From assembly GCA_965116695.1 (NCBI GenBank), contig OZ220706.1, positions 1,302,001 to 1,366,000 on the forward strand: DNA of 64,000 bases, read 5' to 3'. Under the pieces are notes generated by a model that saw only the letters and a list, made by a program, of their open reading frames with translations, was not told the origin of the DNA and searched no databases. A program made the position numbers and the translations under genes. Numbering within the stretch: the first letter of the stretch is position 1; every line of letters starts with the position of its first letter. Source of the stretch: JAJDTT01 sp965116695. Lineage in GTDB: Bacteria; Acidobacteriota; UBA6911; RPQK01; JAJDTT01. Below, one piece after another: positions 17,827 through 27,602 of the stretch.

Positions 17827-19287
17827 GTGAATTCGAATCAAACTCCCCATCCGGCGTGGACGAGGCGACACTTCTTTTCTCGAACCACACTGGGTGTGGG
17901 CACCGCGGCGCTGGCCTCGCTGCTGCCTCCCGAACTCACCGCCGGCTCCGTGGATGGCGGATCCGGAAAATCCGGATTGCCCGGCCTGCCCCACTTCGCC
18001 CCGCGGGCCAAGCGCGTGATCTTCCTCTACCAGTCGGGCGGACCCTCCCAGTTGGACCTCTTCGACTACAAACCGCGGCTCCAAGAGTTGCGAGGCACCG
18101 AGCTGCCCGCGTCCATCCGGATGGGGCAGCGCATCACCGGAATGACGTCTCAGCAGGCTCAGCTCCCGGTGGTCCCCTCCCTTTTCCGATTCGCCCGACA
18201 CGGCCAATCCGGGACCTGGGCCAGCGAACTGCTGCCTCACACGGCCCGAGTCGTGGATGACCTGCTGGTGGTGAAGACGGTGCATACCGAAGCCATCAAC
18301 CATGACCCGGCCATGACCTTCATCCAGACCGGGAGCCAGCAGCCGGGCCGGCCCAGCATGGGCGCCTGGCTGAGCTACGGACTGGGCAGCGAGAACGAAA
18401 GCCTTCCCAGTTTCGTGGTCCTGGTCTCCAAGGGGGAGAATCGGGCCATGCAGCCCATCATGTCCCGGATGTGGGGAAGCGCGTTCCTCCCTTCCAGCCA
18501 CCAGGGCGTCAAGTTCCGGGGCGGTGGCGATCCGGTGCTCTATCTCTCCAACCCTCCAGGGATCAACACGGCAACCCGGCGCCGGATGATGGACGGCATC
18601 GGAGAGCTGAACCGGATCCGGATGGACTCCCTGGGCGATCCGGAGATCGCCTCCCGGATCTCCCAGTACGAGATGGCTTTCCGGATGCAGGCGTCGGTCC
18701 CCGAGTTGACCGACGTCTCCCGGGAACCGGAGCGCACCTTCGATCTCTACGGACCGGACTCAAGGACACCCGGGACCTATGCCGCCAACTGCCTGCTGGC
18801 TCGCCGCCTCACCGAGAAGGGCGTGCGCTTCGTGCAACTCTTCCACCGGGGATGGGATCAGCATCTGAACCTCCCCAGCGCCATCCGGGAGCAGTGCACT
18901 GCAACCGATCAGGCCAGCGCCGCGCTGGTCACGGACCTGAAGCAACGGGGACTGCTGGAGGAGACCCTGGTGATCTGGGGCGGCGAATTCGGAAGGACGG
19001 TCTACTGCCAAGGCCAGCTCACCGAGGACAACTACGGCCGCGACCATCACCCCCGGTGCTTCACCATGTGGATGGCCGGCGGCGGCATGAAGGCCGGCAC
19101 CGTCTACGGCGAGACCGACGACTTCGGCTACAACGTGGCCCGGGACCCGGTGCACGTCCACGACTTCCAGGCCACCGTTCTCCATGCACTGGGCATCGAC
19201 CACACCCGGCTCACCTTCAAATTCCAGGGCCGGCACCACCGGCTGACCGATATCCACGGAAGAGTGGTGGAGGACTTTCTGGCCTGA
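17827..19287 (+). CDS. DUF1501 domain protein, solitary
   Basis: Secreted, sulfatase-like-fold protein of 486 aa starting at GTG. The N-terminus TRRHFFSRTTLGVGTAALASLL is a twin-arginine-type signal. Conserved DUF1501 blocks: FLYQSGGPSQLDLFDYKP, LLPHTARVVDDLLVVKTV, INHDPAMTFIQTG, GRPSMGAWLSYGLG, VIWGGEFGRT, GRDHHPRCFTMWMAGGG and VHVHDFQATVLHALGIDHTRLTF. Unlike the other three members of this group in the window it has no adjacent DUF1549- or DUF1592-type cytochrome partner. The biochemical role of DUF1501 proteins is not established. Confidence 0.9.
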   Translation: MNSNQTPHPAWTRRHFFSRTTLGVGTAALASLLPPELTAGSVDGGSGKSGLPGLPHFAPRAKRVIFLYQSGGPSQLDLFDYKPRLQELRGTELPASIRMGQRITGMTSQQAQLPVVPSLFRFARHGQSGTWASELLPHTARVVDDLLVVKTVHTEAINHDPAMTFIQTGSQQPGRPSMGAWLSYGLGSENESLPSFVVLVSKGENRAMQPIMSRMWGSAFLPSSHQGVKFRGGGDPVLYLSNPPGINTATRRRMMDGIGELNRIRMDSLGDPEIASRISQYEMAFRMQASVPELTDVSREPERTFDLYGPDSRTPGTYAANCLLARRLTEKGVRFVQLFHRGWDQHLNLPSAIREQCTATDQASAALVTDLKQRGLLEETLVIWGGEFGRTVYCQGQLTEDNYGRDHHPRCFTMWMAGGGMKAGTVYGETDDFGYNVARDPVHVHDFQATVLHALGIDHTRLTFKFQGRHHRLTDIHGRVVEDFLA

Positions 19288-19351
19288 AGCAGGCGGCGAA
19301 CCCGGGTGACCAAGATCCCGCCGCCGGCAACTCGCCGGCTCCCTGGTTTTC

Positions 19352-20473
19352 CTACGAACGCGGCCGGCCCGACGCCGCGTAGTCCCCGGGGCGCCACGTG
19401 GCCACGCGCATCTCGTAGTGGAAGTCTTCCGAGACCTGCGTGTAGTAGGCGGTGACTGCCCCGCCGTCCGGTAGCTGGACACTGCTGGGATACCCGCAGT
19501 CGCGCCGGGGACAATCCGCGATTCGAATGGGTGGGCTCCAGGTTTCTCCCTGGTCCTCGCTGAGCCGGACGTCCACGCCGAAGTTGTTCCAGCACCGGTT
19601 CCCGTAACTGAGGAGAACGCGGCCGTCAGAGAGTGCGGCCAGGTTGCCCGTCACCTGCATGGGCAGACTCAGGGGCATCCTCCTCTCCCAGGTGCGGCCA
19701 TCGTCGCCGGAGACGAACAGTTCCAAATGGACGTCGCGCCTCTGCTTGAATTCTCGCGAAGCGGCCAACCAGCGCCCTCCTCCCAGATGCAGGATGTCGG
19801 TCTCGTTCCCCACGGGATTCAATGGAACCCGATCACCCCAGGTCCAACCGTCGTCGCGGCTGCGGAGCAGGTAGGCCTCCCGCAAGTCGCCCTTGCGGAG
19901 GTAGACCGCCGCGCATAGCGATCCGTCCTCCGCGATGCGGATGTTGCCGAAGGGGATGAACTCGTTGTCCCGGCCCGCGGGAGAATCGGGCGGCGCGGGA
20001 AAGTCGCGGCTCACCTCCCAGGTCCGGCCTCCGTCGGAGGAGCGGCAAACCCAGGCCCGGACCACTCGCCGGTGAGGCCCGCTGAGGACACCTTTGGGCG
20101 CCCGGTCCGCCCAACCGCTGCAGAGGACGACCAAGTCTCCGTTGGCGGCAAACCCGGCGGCGCAATTCATCCGGGCCGTGGTGGGCTCATGCTCGGCCGG
20201 CCGGCTGCGATAGCGCCAGGTGCGGCCGTCGTCCTCGCTGGCCCAACAGTCCAGGTCCCCCTCCCAGAGGCCATGACAGGGCTGGTTGTAGATGAAAGCC
20301 AGCAGGGTTCCGTCTTCCAGCCGCTTCAGATTGGGCCAGGCGCAGACCTTCTGAATGGCCGTCCGGATTTGGCTTCCCGAAGGACCTTCCGCGCTGTGGG
20401 CGGCCGCGCGAGGGGCCAGCACCGGCATGACCAGAGATGCCGCCCCGGCTCGAAGCGCGTCCCGTCGATTCAT
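19352..20473 (-). CDS. Exo-sialidase-like BNR-repeat protein
   Basis: Secreted beta-propeller of 373 aa. The Tat-like N-terminus NRRDALRAGAASLVMPVLAP is followed by five Asp boxes: SEDDGRTW, SSDGGRTW, SRDDGWTW, SGDDGRTW and SEDQGETW. An Arg near the N-terminus (LKRLEDGTLLAFIY) and a late Tyr-containing strand (AVTAYYTQV) fit the sialidase fold, although true sialidase chemistry is not proven. ATG 20473 has GGGAGC upstream; ATG 20488 is an alternative. Convergent with the DUF1501 gene. It may hydrolyse or bind an extracellular glycan. Confidence 0.82.
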   Translation of the reverse strand: MNRRDALRAGAASLVMPVLAPRAAAHSAEGPSGSQIRTAIQKVCAWPNLKRLEDGTLLAFIYNQPCHGLWEGDLDCWASEDDGRTWRYRSRPAEHEPTTARMNCAAGFAANGDLVVLCSGWADRAPKGVLSGPHRRVVRAWVCRSSDGGRTWEVSRDFPAPPDSPAGRDNEFIPFGNIRIAEDGSLCAAVYLRKGDLREAYLLRSRDDGWTWGDRVPLNPVGNETDILHLGGGRWLAASREFKQRRDVHLELFVSGDDGRTWERRMPLSLPMQVTGNLAALSDGRVLLSYGNRCWNNFGVDVRLSEDQGETWSPPIRIADCPRRDCGYPSSVQLPDGGAVTAYYTQVSEDFHYEMRVATWRPGDYAASGRPRS

Positions 20474-20663
20474 GGAGGCTGCTCCCATTGAATTCAGTGG
20501 CGTTGTGAGTGGCGCCAGTATAGCAGCCGGCGGCGAGAGTCAGAGGTGCTGACGCGAACCGGAGGGCCTCGCGGACGGAAGGTCAGCCGCTGCCACTTCG
20601 CATATGCCCGTGATATTCCACGCTTGTTTGGAGACAATGTAGGTCCCAAGTCGAGGTGTCGTT

Positions 20664-20933
20664 GTGGAAATCACTGCCAAGCTGTTTCGGAACGGTCGCA
20701 GTCAGGCCGTTCGGATCCCCAAAGCGTTTCGCTTCGAGGGAGTCGATCAGGTGATCATGCGGAAGGAGGGGGAGGCCCTGATTCTCGTGCCCATCCGCAA
20801 GACCTGGCAATCCTACGCGGAAGAAGCACCATCCGTGGGCGACGAATTCATGGAAGCACTTCTCCAAAGTGCCCGGCCTCAAGATCGAAAACTGGATCGC
20901 GTAACACCCGCTAAAGGGAGGGCGAATGCCTGA
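20664..20933 (+). CDS. Orphan antitoxin, VapB/MazE (SpoVT-AbrB) family
   Basis: An 89-aa protein starting at GTG. The first 45 residues (EITAKLFRNGRSQAVRIPKA, FEGVDQVIMRKEGEALILVP) are a clear AbrB-like swapped-hairpin DNA-binding domain; the acidic tail (YAEEAPSVGDEFMEALLQ) matches VapB partners of PIN toxins. No PIN toxin follows: the next gene, an aldolase, overlaps its end by 8 bp. It is therefore either an orphan antitoxin or has been recruited as a regulator of the aldolase gene. Confidence 0.82.
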   Translation: MEITAKLFRNGRSQAVRIPKAFRFEGVDQVIMRKEGEALILVPIRKTWQSYAEEAPSVGDEFMEALLQSARPQDRKLDRVTPAKGRANA

Positions 20934-21771
20934 ACATCGCAAGACCAGCATTGGAATCGACAACCCCTGGTATCCGGAGGGAGGGCCGGGGCGGCACCTC
21001 AAGGCCCGGCTCAAGCGGGGTGACGTGCTGATCGGGCCCATGCTGGAGGCGTATGCCCATCCGTCCCTCATCAAGTTGTTCCGGCACGCGGGCTTCGACT
21101 TCGTCTACATCGAGTACGAACACAGCCTCTTCGACCTGCAGGACCTGGCCGACACCATCCTGGCCGCCCGCGACAACGGTCTGCCCCCCATTGCCAAGAC
21201 GCCCCAACTGGAGCGGCAGGAAGTCTCGAAACTCCTGGAAGCGGGAGTGGTGGGTATCCAACTTCCCCGGACCGAGACTCGGGAGCAGGTCCAACGGCTG
21301 CTGAGCTATCTCAAGTTCCCTCCGGCGGGAACCAGGGCCGTGGCGCCGGGATGGGGCAACAGCGACTACCGGGAAGTCGCCGACTGGCAGGGCTGGATGG
21401 ACGAGCAGGACCGGGAGACCGCGGTGGTGGTGCACCTGGAAACGGTGCGCGGGTACGAGAACGCGGAGGAGATCCTGAGCCTGCCCGGCGTCGACATGTG
21501 CTACGTGGGCCCCGGAGACACCTCCATCGAGTTCGGACATCCAGGCGACTACGACCATCCCGCGGTGCGCGGGCCCATGGAGGAGGTTCTGGAGCTCTGC
21601 AAGAAGTACGGCGTGGCCTTCGGCACCACGCCCTCCGGTGGAGCCGCCGCAGGCGAGTGGGTCCGCAAGGGCGCCACCTTCTTTGAAGCGGAATCGGAGT
21701 TGGGATTCATCCGGACCGGAGCCGCCGCGCTATTGGACGACTACCGGGCGAACATCAGATCAGGAAAATAG
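20926..21771 (+). CDS. HpcH/HpaI-type aldolase
   Basis: Class II pyruvate-dependent aldolase (HpcH/HpaI/citrate-lyase fold), 281 aa. FVYIEYEHSLFDLQDLA corresponds to the Asp/Glu-x-Glu-His block with the catalytic His, AVVVHLETVRGYENAEEI provides the metal-binding Glu, and CYVGPGDTSIEFGHPGD the second metal-binding Asp. LGFIRTGAAALLDDY is the usual C-terminus. It would cleave or form 2-keto-3-deoxy acids or related 4-hydroxy-2-oxo acids. It overlaps the VapB-like gene by 8 bp. Confidence 0.88.
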   Translation: MPEHRKTSIGIDNPWYPEGGPGRHLKARLKRGDVLIGPMLEAYAHPSLIKLFRHAGFDFVYIEYEHSLFDLQDLADTILAARDNGLPPIAKTPQLERQEVSKLLEAGVVGIQLPRTETREQVQRLLSYLKFPPAGTRAVAPGWGNSDYREVADWQGWMDEQDRETAVVVHLETVRGYENAEEILSLPGVDMCYVGPGDTSIEFGHPGDYDHPAVRGPMEEVLELCKKYGVAFGTTPSGGAAAGEWVRKGATFFEAESELGFIRTGAAALLDDYRANIRSGK

Positions 21772-21804
21772 CGGCGGCTTTCTTGTCGCAGGTTCCGTAA
21801 GAAT

Positions 21805-21825
21805 GGGGGGACAGGAATGCCCCCT
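21805..21825. repeat. Small dispersed palindrome (GGGGACAG...CCCC type)
   Basis: GGGGGGACAGGAATGCCCCCT lies in the 57-bp convergent gap between the aldolase and msrA genes. It is related to the palindromes at 17727-17748 and in the 62-bp array, and could act as a bidirectional hairpin at the transcript ends. Confidence 0.5.
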
Positions 21826-21828
21826 CTC

Positions 21829-22485
<657 letters not shown>

Positions 22486-22546
22486 GTTCTCTCCCGCCTG
22501 CCGCCGTGGCGTTCCGGCCCCGGCGATGCAGTCTCAAAGTCTCCGT

Positions 22547-24892
22547 CTATTCTTCGGACCGCTGCAGGAAGACGTCACTCGTCGCGATCGCCGCGACCGC
22601 GGCGGAGATCCGGTAGTCATTCTCTTCCAGCGCGCGGCGCGCCGACAGGACGGTGTAGAAGTCGCCGGATTGGAGCTCCCGCGTCAGGGCGTATACGACC
22701 AGGTTCTCGGCGAAATTCCGGACGAAGGTCCGCCGCCGGTGTTCCTGGAGCAGGTATTGCTTCAGATCCTGCAATCCGCGAACCAGGGTGCCGTCCGGCA
22801 ACGGGTCCGGGTCCTCCACCGGCTCCCGGCTGCGGCGTCCGATGGCGTCGAACTCCTCCAGCGCCAACCCCAGCGGATCGATGCGATTGTGGCAACCCGC
22901 GCAGCGCATGTCCTGCCGGTGGGCCGCCATCACCTCGCGCAGGCTCATCTCGGCCGGGTTCCCGTTTTTCGAGTCCTCCAGCTTGCCCGTCTCCACCGGA
23001 GGCGGCAGCGTGGGTGTCCCCAGGACCTCGTCCAGGATGTAGGCGCCGCGCTCGATGGCGCTGCGGCGATTCGGGTGGGAGGTGAGGCTCAGGATGCCCG
23101 CCATGCCCAGCAGACCGCCGCGGCCGTCGCTCTCGGACAACGAGACCTTCCGGAAAGAGTCGCCTTCGATCCCCTTCATGCCGTAGAAGTCGGCCAGCTC
23201 GCCGTTGACGAAGGTGAAATCGGAGTCCAGGAGATTCAGGATGCTCAGGTCCTGCCGAATGATCTCCTCGACGAAACTGCGGATCTCCCCGTACATGGAC
23301 GCCTGAAGGGTCTCGGAAAAGCGGGGGAACTCCTCCCGGGAGACGTCCAGATGGTCCTTCACCTTGTTGAACTTGAGCCACTGACCCACGAACTGGGTAG
23401 CTAGGGCCGCCGCCCGAGGGTCGCGCAGCATGCGTTTCACCTGCGTCTCCAGGACCTGCGGGTCGTGAAGCCGTTCCTCCAACGCCAGCCGGATCAACTC
23501 CCAGTCGGGCGGACCCGACCAGAGGAAGTAGGACAGGCGCGACGCCACCGCATGATGGCCCAGAGGCCCGGTGGCCTTCGACGGCTTCCGTTTCTTGTCG
23601 CTCCAATTGATGATCTTCCTCTCCCAACCGTGCTCTTCGGCCAGATAGACGAACTGGGGCGAGGCCAGTATCCCCTGAATCCCCTTCCTTACGGCCGTCT
23701 GGCGGTCCATCCCTTCACGGATCCGTCCGTCCAGAAAGTTGGTCAGACTCCTGACTTCGTCCTCCCGCAGGGGCCGGCGCCAAGCGCGCTCGGCGAAGGC
23801 CAGCAGGTGGTGGAGGGCCCGGGTCCGCCATTCGTCCGCGGGAAGCGGCCCCGGCGATTCGGAAGCAGCCGGCGGCCCGAATCGGAGGCCCCGGTCCGGG
23901 TCCAGGACGGCGTGGGACGCGATCTGGTCCGCGGCCTTCATGTAACGCGCCAGCTTGGTGGGGGACAACTGCATCTCGTGGCCCCGGTTGGCGAAACCGC
24001 CGTCGCTGGCCACGCCCCCCGGCTGAGTGAGCCGGCTCAGGTCCAGGTCGAGCCCCGTCAGGTCGCGAACCGTGTTGTCGTATTCGAAGGGAGTCAACTG
24101 CCGCAGGCGGGCATTGCTGGTCCGGGAAGATTCGGGGGTCACCCGCTCTTCCAGAGCCCGCTCGTACCATATGGCGAACAGCTCCCGCTCCTGTTCCGAC
24201 GGCTGGTGCTTCTGGGCGGGATGGGGCATGGAACCGGTGGTGATGGCCCGCGCCGCGTTGCCCCAAGTCTTGTGCCACTTCCGCAGTTCGTCGTCGAAAC
24301 GTTGCTCAACGGCCTCCTGCAGGTCGAGCCCACCTTCCCTCGTCGCGTTGTCGTGACAGCCGTAGCAGTAATGCTTCAGGAAGGGGTGGATGTGCTCGGC
24401 AAACTTCAACTCCGATGCGGGTCCCTGAAGCTCGACATAGGGCGTTTTCGGCTCGGAGGCTTTCTCAGCCGAAAGTTCCGCCGGTTCCGGCCAGGAGGAC
24501 GCCCGGTCGATCCAGTCGGCCAGCATGGCAACCTGCTCAGCCGTGGGCCGGGGAAGGCCTTTGGGGGGCATGGTCTCGGGGTGGTCCGGAGGCAGGCTGA
24601 GACGCCGGATCAGACGGCTCCCGGCCGAATTTCCGGCAACCATCACCCGGCCGCTGTCGCTGCCCCGCAGTGCGTTCTCGAACCGGTCCAGGCGCAGGCC
24701 GCCCTGCGGATTGTTCTCGCCGTGGCAGCTCTGGCAGTAACGGCTGAAGATGGCGTGGATCCTGGCGTCCCAATCCCCCGGCGGCGGAGCCTGCCGGCCC
24801 AGCGCGGCCGGTGCCGCCACGCCTATGAGCAGAACCCACAGGAGTCCTACGGTTCGGATGCGGGATGAGAAACGTCCGGAAACGGACGTCAT
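22547..24892 (-). CDS. DUF1592/DUF1587/DUF1588-type protein with cytochrome c motifs
   Basis: Exported protein of 781 aa. Signal peptide at residues 1-33; haem motifs CQSCH (53-57, Planctomycete-type cytochrome domain) and CYGCH around residue 175; a third CAGCH in CAGCHNRIDPLGLALEEFD belongs to the DUF1588 block. Blocks RQLTPFEYDNTVRDLTGL (DUF1587), VASRLSYFLWSGPPDWEL (DUF1592), SNPTRRSAIERGAYILDEVLG-like (DUF1588) and LVVYALTRELQSGD (DUF1585) follow in order. It lies 10 bp downstream of the DUF1552 gene, in one operon. Function is not established; a periplasmic redox role is inferred from the haem sites. Confidence 0.9.
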   Translation of the reverse strand: MTSVSGRFSSRIRTVGLLWVLLIGVAAPAALGRQAPPPGDWDARIHAIFSRYCQSCHGENNPQGGLRLDRFENALRGSDSGRVMVAGNSAGSRLIRRLSLPPDHPETMPPKGLPRPTAEQVAMLADWIDRASSWPEPAELSAEKASEPKTPYVELQGPASELKFAEHIHPFLKHYCYGCHDNATREGGLDLQEAVEQRFDDELRKWHKTWGNAARAITTGSMPHPAQKHQPSEQERELFAIWYERALEERVTPESSRTSNARLRQLTPFEYDNTVRDLTGLDLDLSRLTQPGGVASDGGFANRGHEMQLSPTKLARYMKAADQIASHAVLDPDRGLRFGPPAASESPGPLPADEWRTRALHHLLAFAERAWRRPLREDEVRSLTNFLDGRIREGMDRQTAVRKGIQGILASPQFVYLAEEHGWERKIINWSDKKRKPSKATGPLGHHAVASRLSYFLWSGPPDWELIRLALEERLHDPQVLETQVKRMLRDPRAAALATQFVGQWLKFNKVKDHLDVSREEFPRFSETLQASMYGEIRSFVEEIIRQDLSILNLLDSDFTFVNGELADFYGMKGIEGDSFRKVSLSESDGRGGLLGMAGILSLTSHPNRRSAIERGAYILDEVLGTPTLPPPVETGKLEDSKNGNPAEMSLREVMAAHRQDMRCAGCHNRIDPLGLALEEFDAIGRRSREPVEDPDPLPDGTLVRGLQDLKQYLLQEHRRRTFVRNFAENLVVYALTRELQSGDFYTVLSARRALEENDYRISAAVAAIATSDVFLQRSEE

Positions 24893-24902
24893 GACGGCCT
24901 CC

Positions 24903-26252
24903 TCAACCGGAAAGCGTGGAACCGAGAGTCTCGGTGGCTTCCTTGAACCGGTCCATGGGCGCTCCCATGTTCTCGGCCAGCGAAAGGAAGAGTCCGGACA
25001 TGGATCCGCCCTGGAAATCGATGGCTCGGCCGGTCTTGATCCGGCCGCCCGCGCTGCCGCCCAAGAGGATCGGATACTGTTCGCAGGTGTGGCGGTTCCC
25101 GTCCCACATGCCGGAGCCGATCATGACCAAGGAATGATCCAGCAGCGTTCCCTCCCCTTCCCTCACCTCGTCCATCTTCTGGAGCAGATAGGTGTACTCG
25201 GAGACGTGCCAGCGATTGATGAGGTGATACTGGTGCAGGGAGCTGGGGGTCTCCTTGTGGTGGCTCAGAGCGTGCCACTCTCCCCGCACGCCGGGAATGA
25301 AGCTGAAGTCGCTGTACTTGGGTCCGTAGCTGTCGAACATGAAGCTCGCGACCCGGGTCTTGTCCATCCTCAGCGCCAACACGATCAGGTCCAGCATGAG
25401 CCGGGTGTGCTCACGGAAGTTCTCCGGCTGATAGAGGGCGAAGTCGGGCGTCTCCCCCGCCCCCCGGGGATCTTCCGGGTGAAAACGGCGGGAGATGGAG
25501 CCGGCTTCAGACTGCTGTTGGCGCTGCCAATCGGCCTTGTCCCGGTCGAGCCGGGCGATGCGCTGTTCCAGCTCCCGAATGCCCTGGAAGTACTCGGACA
25601 GGGTCTGGCTGTCCTGGGCGCTCAGACGCCGTTCCAGAGTCTTGGCCTGATCCAGGACCAGATCCAGAACGCTCCGGTCCCGCTTCAGCCACGACTTGTC
25701 GCCGAAGAGGGCGTCGAAGGTCATGGCCGGATCGATCTCCTTGGCCAAGGGCTTGTCGGCGCTGACCCAGGAAATGGCGGAGTCGTAGAATCCGCGGCGG
25801 TTTCTGGAGGGCGCGATGCCCAGGGCCAGAGACGGAAACTCGGTCTGGTGCCCGATCCGTTTGGCGATGTGCTGATCGATGGAGACGCCGGCACGGCTGT
25901 GGTCCCGGCCACCCGGCTCGCCGGTGTACAGGGAGGCCACTTTTCCGGCGTGTCCCCGCAGCTTCTTCAAATGGGGATGGGACAGGTCCTGCAGGATGTT
26001 GACCTTGTGCTGAATCGGACGGAGGGGTTCCAGGGTCGGCTTGAGGGAGAGGGTCGAGCCTTCGCCGGAAGCGCCCCACTCATGGGTGTTGACGCCCAAG
26101 GGAAAGAAAGTCGCCACGAAGCGAATCGGAGGCCCGGCCGCAACGTCCCCCACCGGCGCGGCCGCCACGCCGGGAATCGACTCCAGCCACGGCAGGGCCA
26201 AGCTCACTCCCGCAGCCCTCAGAAACGATCGACGATCTTGCAACATGGGCAA
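24903..26252 (-). CDS. DUF1552 domain protein, Tat-exported
   Basis: A 449-aa secreted protein with a twin-arginine signal (DRRSFLRAAGVSLALPWLES). Characteristic DUF1552 blocks: VATFFPLGVNTHEWG, LKKLRGHAGKVASLYTGEP, SIDQHIAKRIG, KSWLKRDRSVLDLVLD, YFQGIRELEQRIARLD, MLDLIVLALRMDKTRVASFMFD, LLQKMDEVREGEGTLLDHSLVMIGSGMWDGN and LPILLGG-like ending. It is distantly related to DUF1501 and is the first gene of the pair with the DUF1592-type cytochrome. Function unknown. Confidence 0.9.
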   Translation of the reverse strand: MPMLQDRRSFLRAAGVSLALPWLESIPGVAAAPVGDVAAGPPIRFVATFFPLGVNTHEWGASGEGSTLSLKPTLEPLRPIQHKVNILQDLSHPHLKKLRGHAGKVASLYTGEPGGRDHSRAGVSIDQHIAKRIGHQTEFPSLALGIAPSRNRRGFYDSAISWVSADKPLAKEIDPAMTFDALFGDKSWLKRDRSVLDLVLDQAKTLERRLSAQDSQTLSEYFQGIRELEQRIARLDRDKADWQRQQQSEAGSISRRFHPEDPRGAGETPDFALYQPENFREHTRLMLDLIVLALRMDKTRVASFMFDSYGPKYSDFSFIPGVRGEWHALSHHKETPSSLHQYHLINRWHVSEYTYLLQKMDEVREGEGTLLDHSLVMIGSGMWDGNRHTCEQYPILLGGSAGGRIKTGRAIDFQGGSMSGLFLSLAENMGAPMDRFKEATETLGSTLSG

Positions 26253-26552
26253 TCCCCGCAGAAAAAGTCCTTTGTTCGCATGCGGTCCGACGGATCACTT
26301 TGCTCCGGCACGAGCCGTGCCGCCGAGACGATGACCGACAATATACCCGTTCACTACGACCTTCGCCAGTGTCCCGCGGCGAGGAATCAGCTAGGAGTCT
26401 GCGCCGTAGAAATGATCGTAGCGAGAAAGTGGGGAATCGAGGACAGATTTTCACGATTTTGAGGTGCATAGTTGTTCTATTCGCCGAGAAATCGCACGAA
26501 TATGGACCGATTCCCCGCTTTCGCAGTAGATTGATTTCTGCGGCGCAGGCTC
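26253..26552. other. 300-bp intergenic region, nothing recognised
   Basis: Lies between two genes transcribed leftward; the promoter of the DUF1552 operon should be here. The right half is AT-richer than the surroundings. No RNA gene, repeat or short open frame with coding character was recognised. Confidence 0.4.
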
Positions 26553-27458
26553 CTAGGCGGGCACTTCCTCCGGCGGCAGATACCGTTCCATCCAGGCCTT
26601 GAGAGGAACGTCCTCGGGACCGGGCGAGGTGTAACCCATGCCGCCGGTGCCGGCGCCCAGGAGCTGCCGCCGAATGGGGCCGCAGCCATCCATCAGGTGA
26701 TCCACGGTCATGTCGTCCCGGGGCCGAAGCCAGCGGTAGCTGTAGCCGTAGAACAGAACTTTCCGCGTCCGGTCCGAATCGTTGGGACTTCCCGAGTGCC
26801 AGAGCCGCCGGTCGAAGAAAACCGCGGTCCCCGGCGGGACGCAGACGGTCAGGGCATCGGGCGGGTCGGAGACACCGTCGTCAGGAAGGGCCAATCGGTT
26901 GCGGCGGTGGCTCCCGGGCACGATGGTGAAGTTGCCGCAACCGGGTTGCGAGGTGTCGGTAAGGAAGAAGCCGATCTTCAACGAGACCCGCGGCCGGGGA
27001 TCGCCTTCCAGTTCCAGGTTCAGGCGGCCGCTGTCCTGGTGCCACTCCAGCCGTCTCTTCCCGGGCGGTCGAACCCTTCCGGGCGGTGTAATGATCATGT
27101 CGGTGTGATAGAGTTGGATGTTCCAGCCGAGGATCCCCCACACCTTGGGGAACGTCAGAGGCCAATCCAGCAACCGGAGGAAGAGGACGTCCCGGCCGAT
27201 GAAGTCGAGGATGTGGATCATCTTCCGTTCATCGATGCCGTTTGCCCGGCGGTGTTGGCGATCAAGACGGTCGACGACGCCCTCCAAGTCGCGGACCAAG
27301 GACGCCGGCAGGGCGTCGGGGAGGATGAAAAAACCATTTCTCTCAAACTGCCGCCGCTCGTCCCGGGTCAGTCGGTTCTCGAGACATGCGGGATCCACTT
27401 TGCTTGCCAATCTCCTTGTTTTCCGGCCGTCCGGGGCGCTGTTCTCCGGCAGGGTCAA
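26553..27458 (-). CDS. Phytanoyl-CoA dioxygenase family protein
   Basis: Second Fe(II)/2-oxoglutarate dioxygenase of the window, 301 aa. Iron ligands His140 and Asp142 (EWHQDSG) and His221 (RRLWHSGSPNDS); KVLFYGYSYRWLRP contains the probable 2-oxoglutarate-binding Arg. DERRQFERNGFFILPDALP is the standard PhyH N-terminal strand-helix. It is closer to the ectoine-hydroxylase/PhyH group with VPPGTAVFFDRRLWH than to the dioxygenase at 8959-9924. Substrate unknown. Confidence 0.88.
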   Translation of the reverse strand: MTLPENSAPDGRKTRRLASKVDPACLENRLTRDERRQFERNGFFILPDALPASLVRDLEGVVDRLDRQHRRANGIDERKMIHILDFIGRDVLFLRLLDWPLTFPKVWGILGWNIQLYHTDMIITPPGRVRPPGKRRLEWHQDSGRLNLELEGDPRPRVSLKIGFFLTDTSQPGCGNFTIVPGSHRRNRLALPDDGVSDPPDALTVCVPPGTAVFFDRRLWHSGSPNDSDRTRKVLFYGYSYRWLRPRDDMTVDHLMDGCGPIRRQLLGAGTGGMGYTSPGPEDVPLKAWMERYLPPEEVPA

Positions 27459-27602
27459 ACCGGATGCTCTTCGATATCAGAACCGGACCAGGCAGACAAC
27501 CGCTACGGTCTTCCGTTCGGTGTCCGGATCGATGCAGCTAGGAAATGCTGCTATCATGTGGCGAGTTTTCCTGATCGATTTGAAGCCAAAAGGAGCACAA
27601 CC

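Noticed and set aside
17360..17830. Forward frame with SGVFYAPIWTGVFQAPR repeats
   Set aside because: A by-product of the 51-bp repeat, which is a multiple of 3; no start signal and frames in other phases are open as well.
26697..27602. Long 5' extension of the STAS frame
   Set aside because: Overlaps the PhyH gene on the other strand; ATG 27603 has AAGGAG in place.
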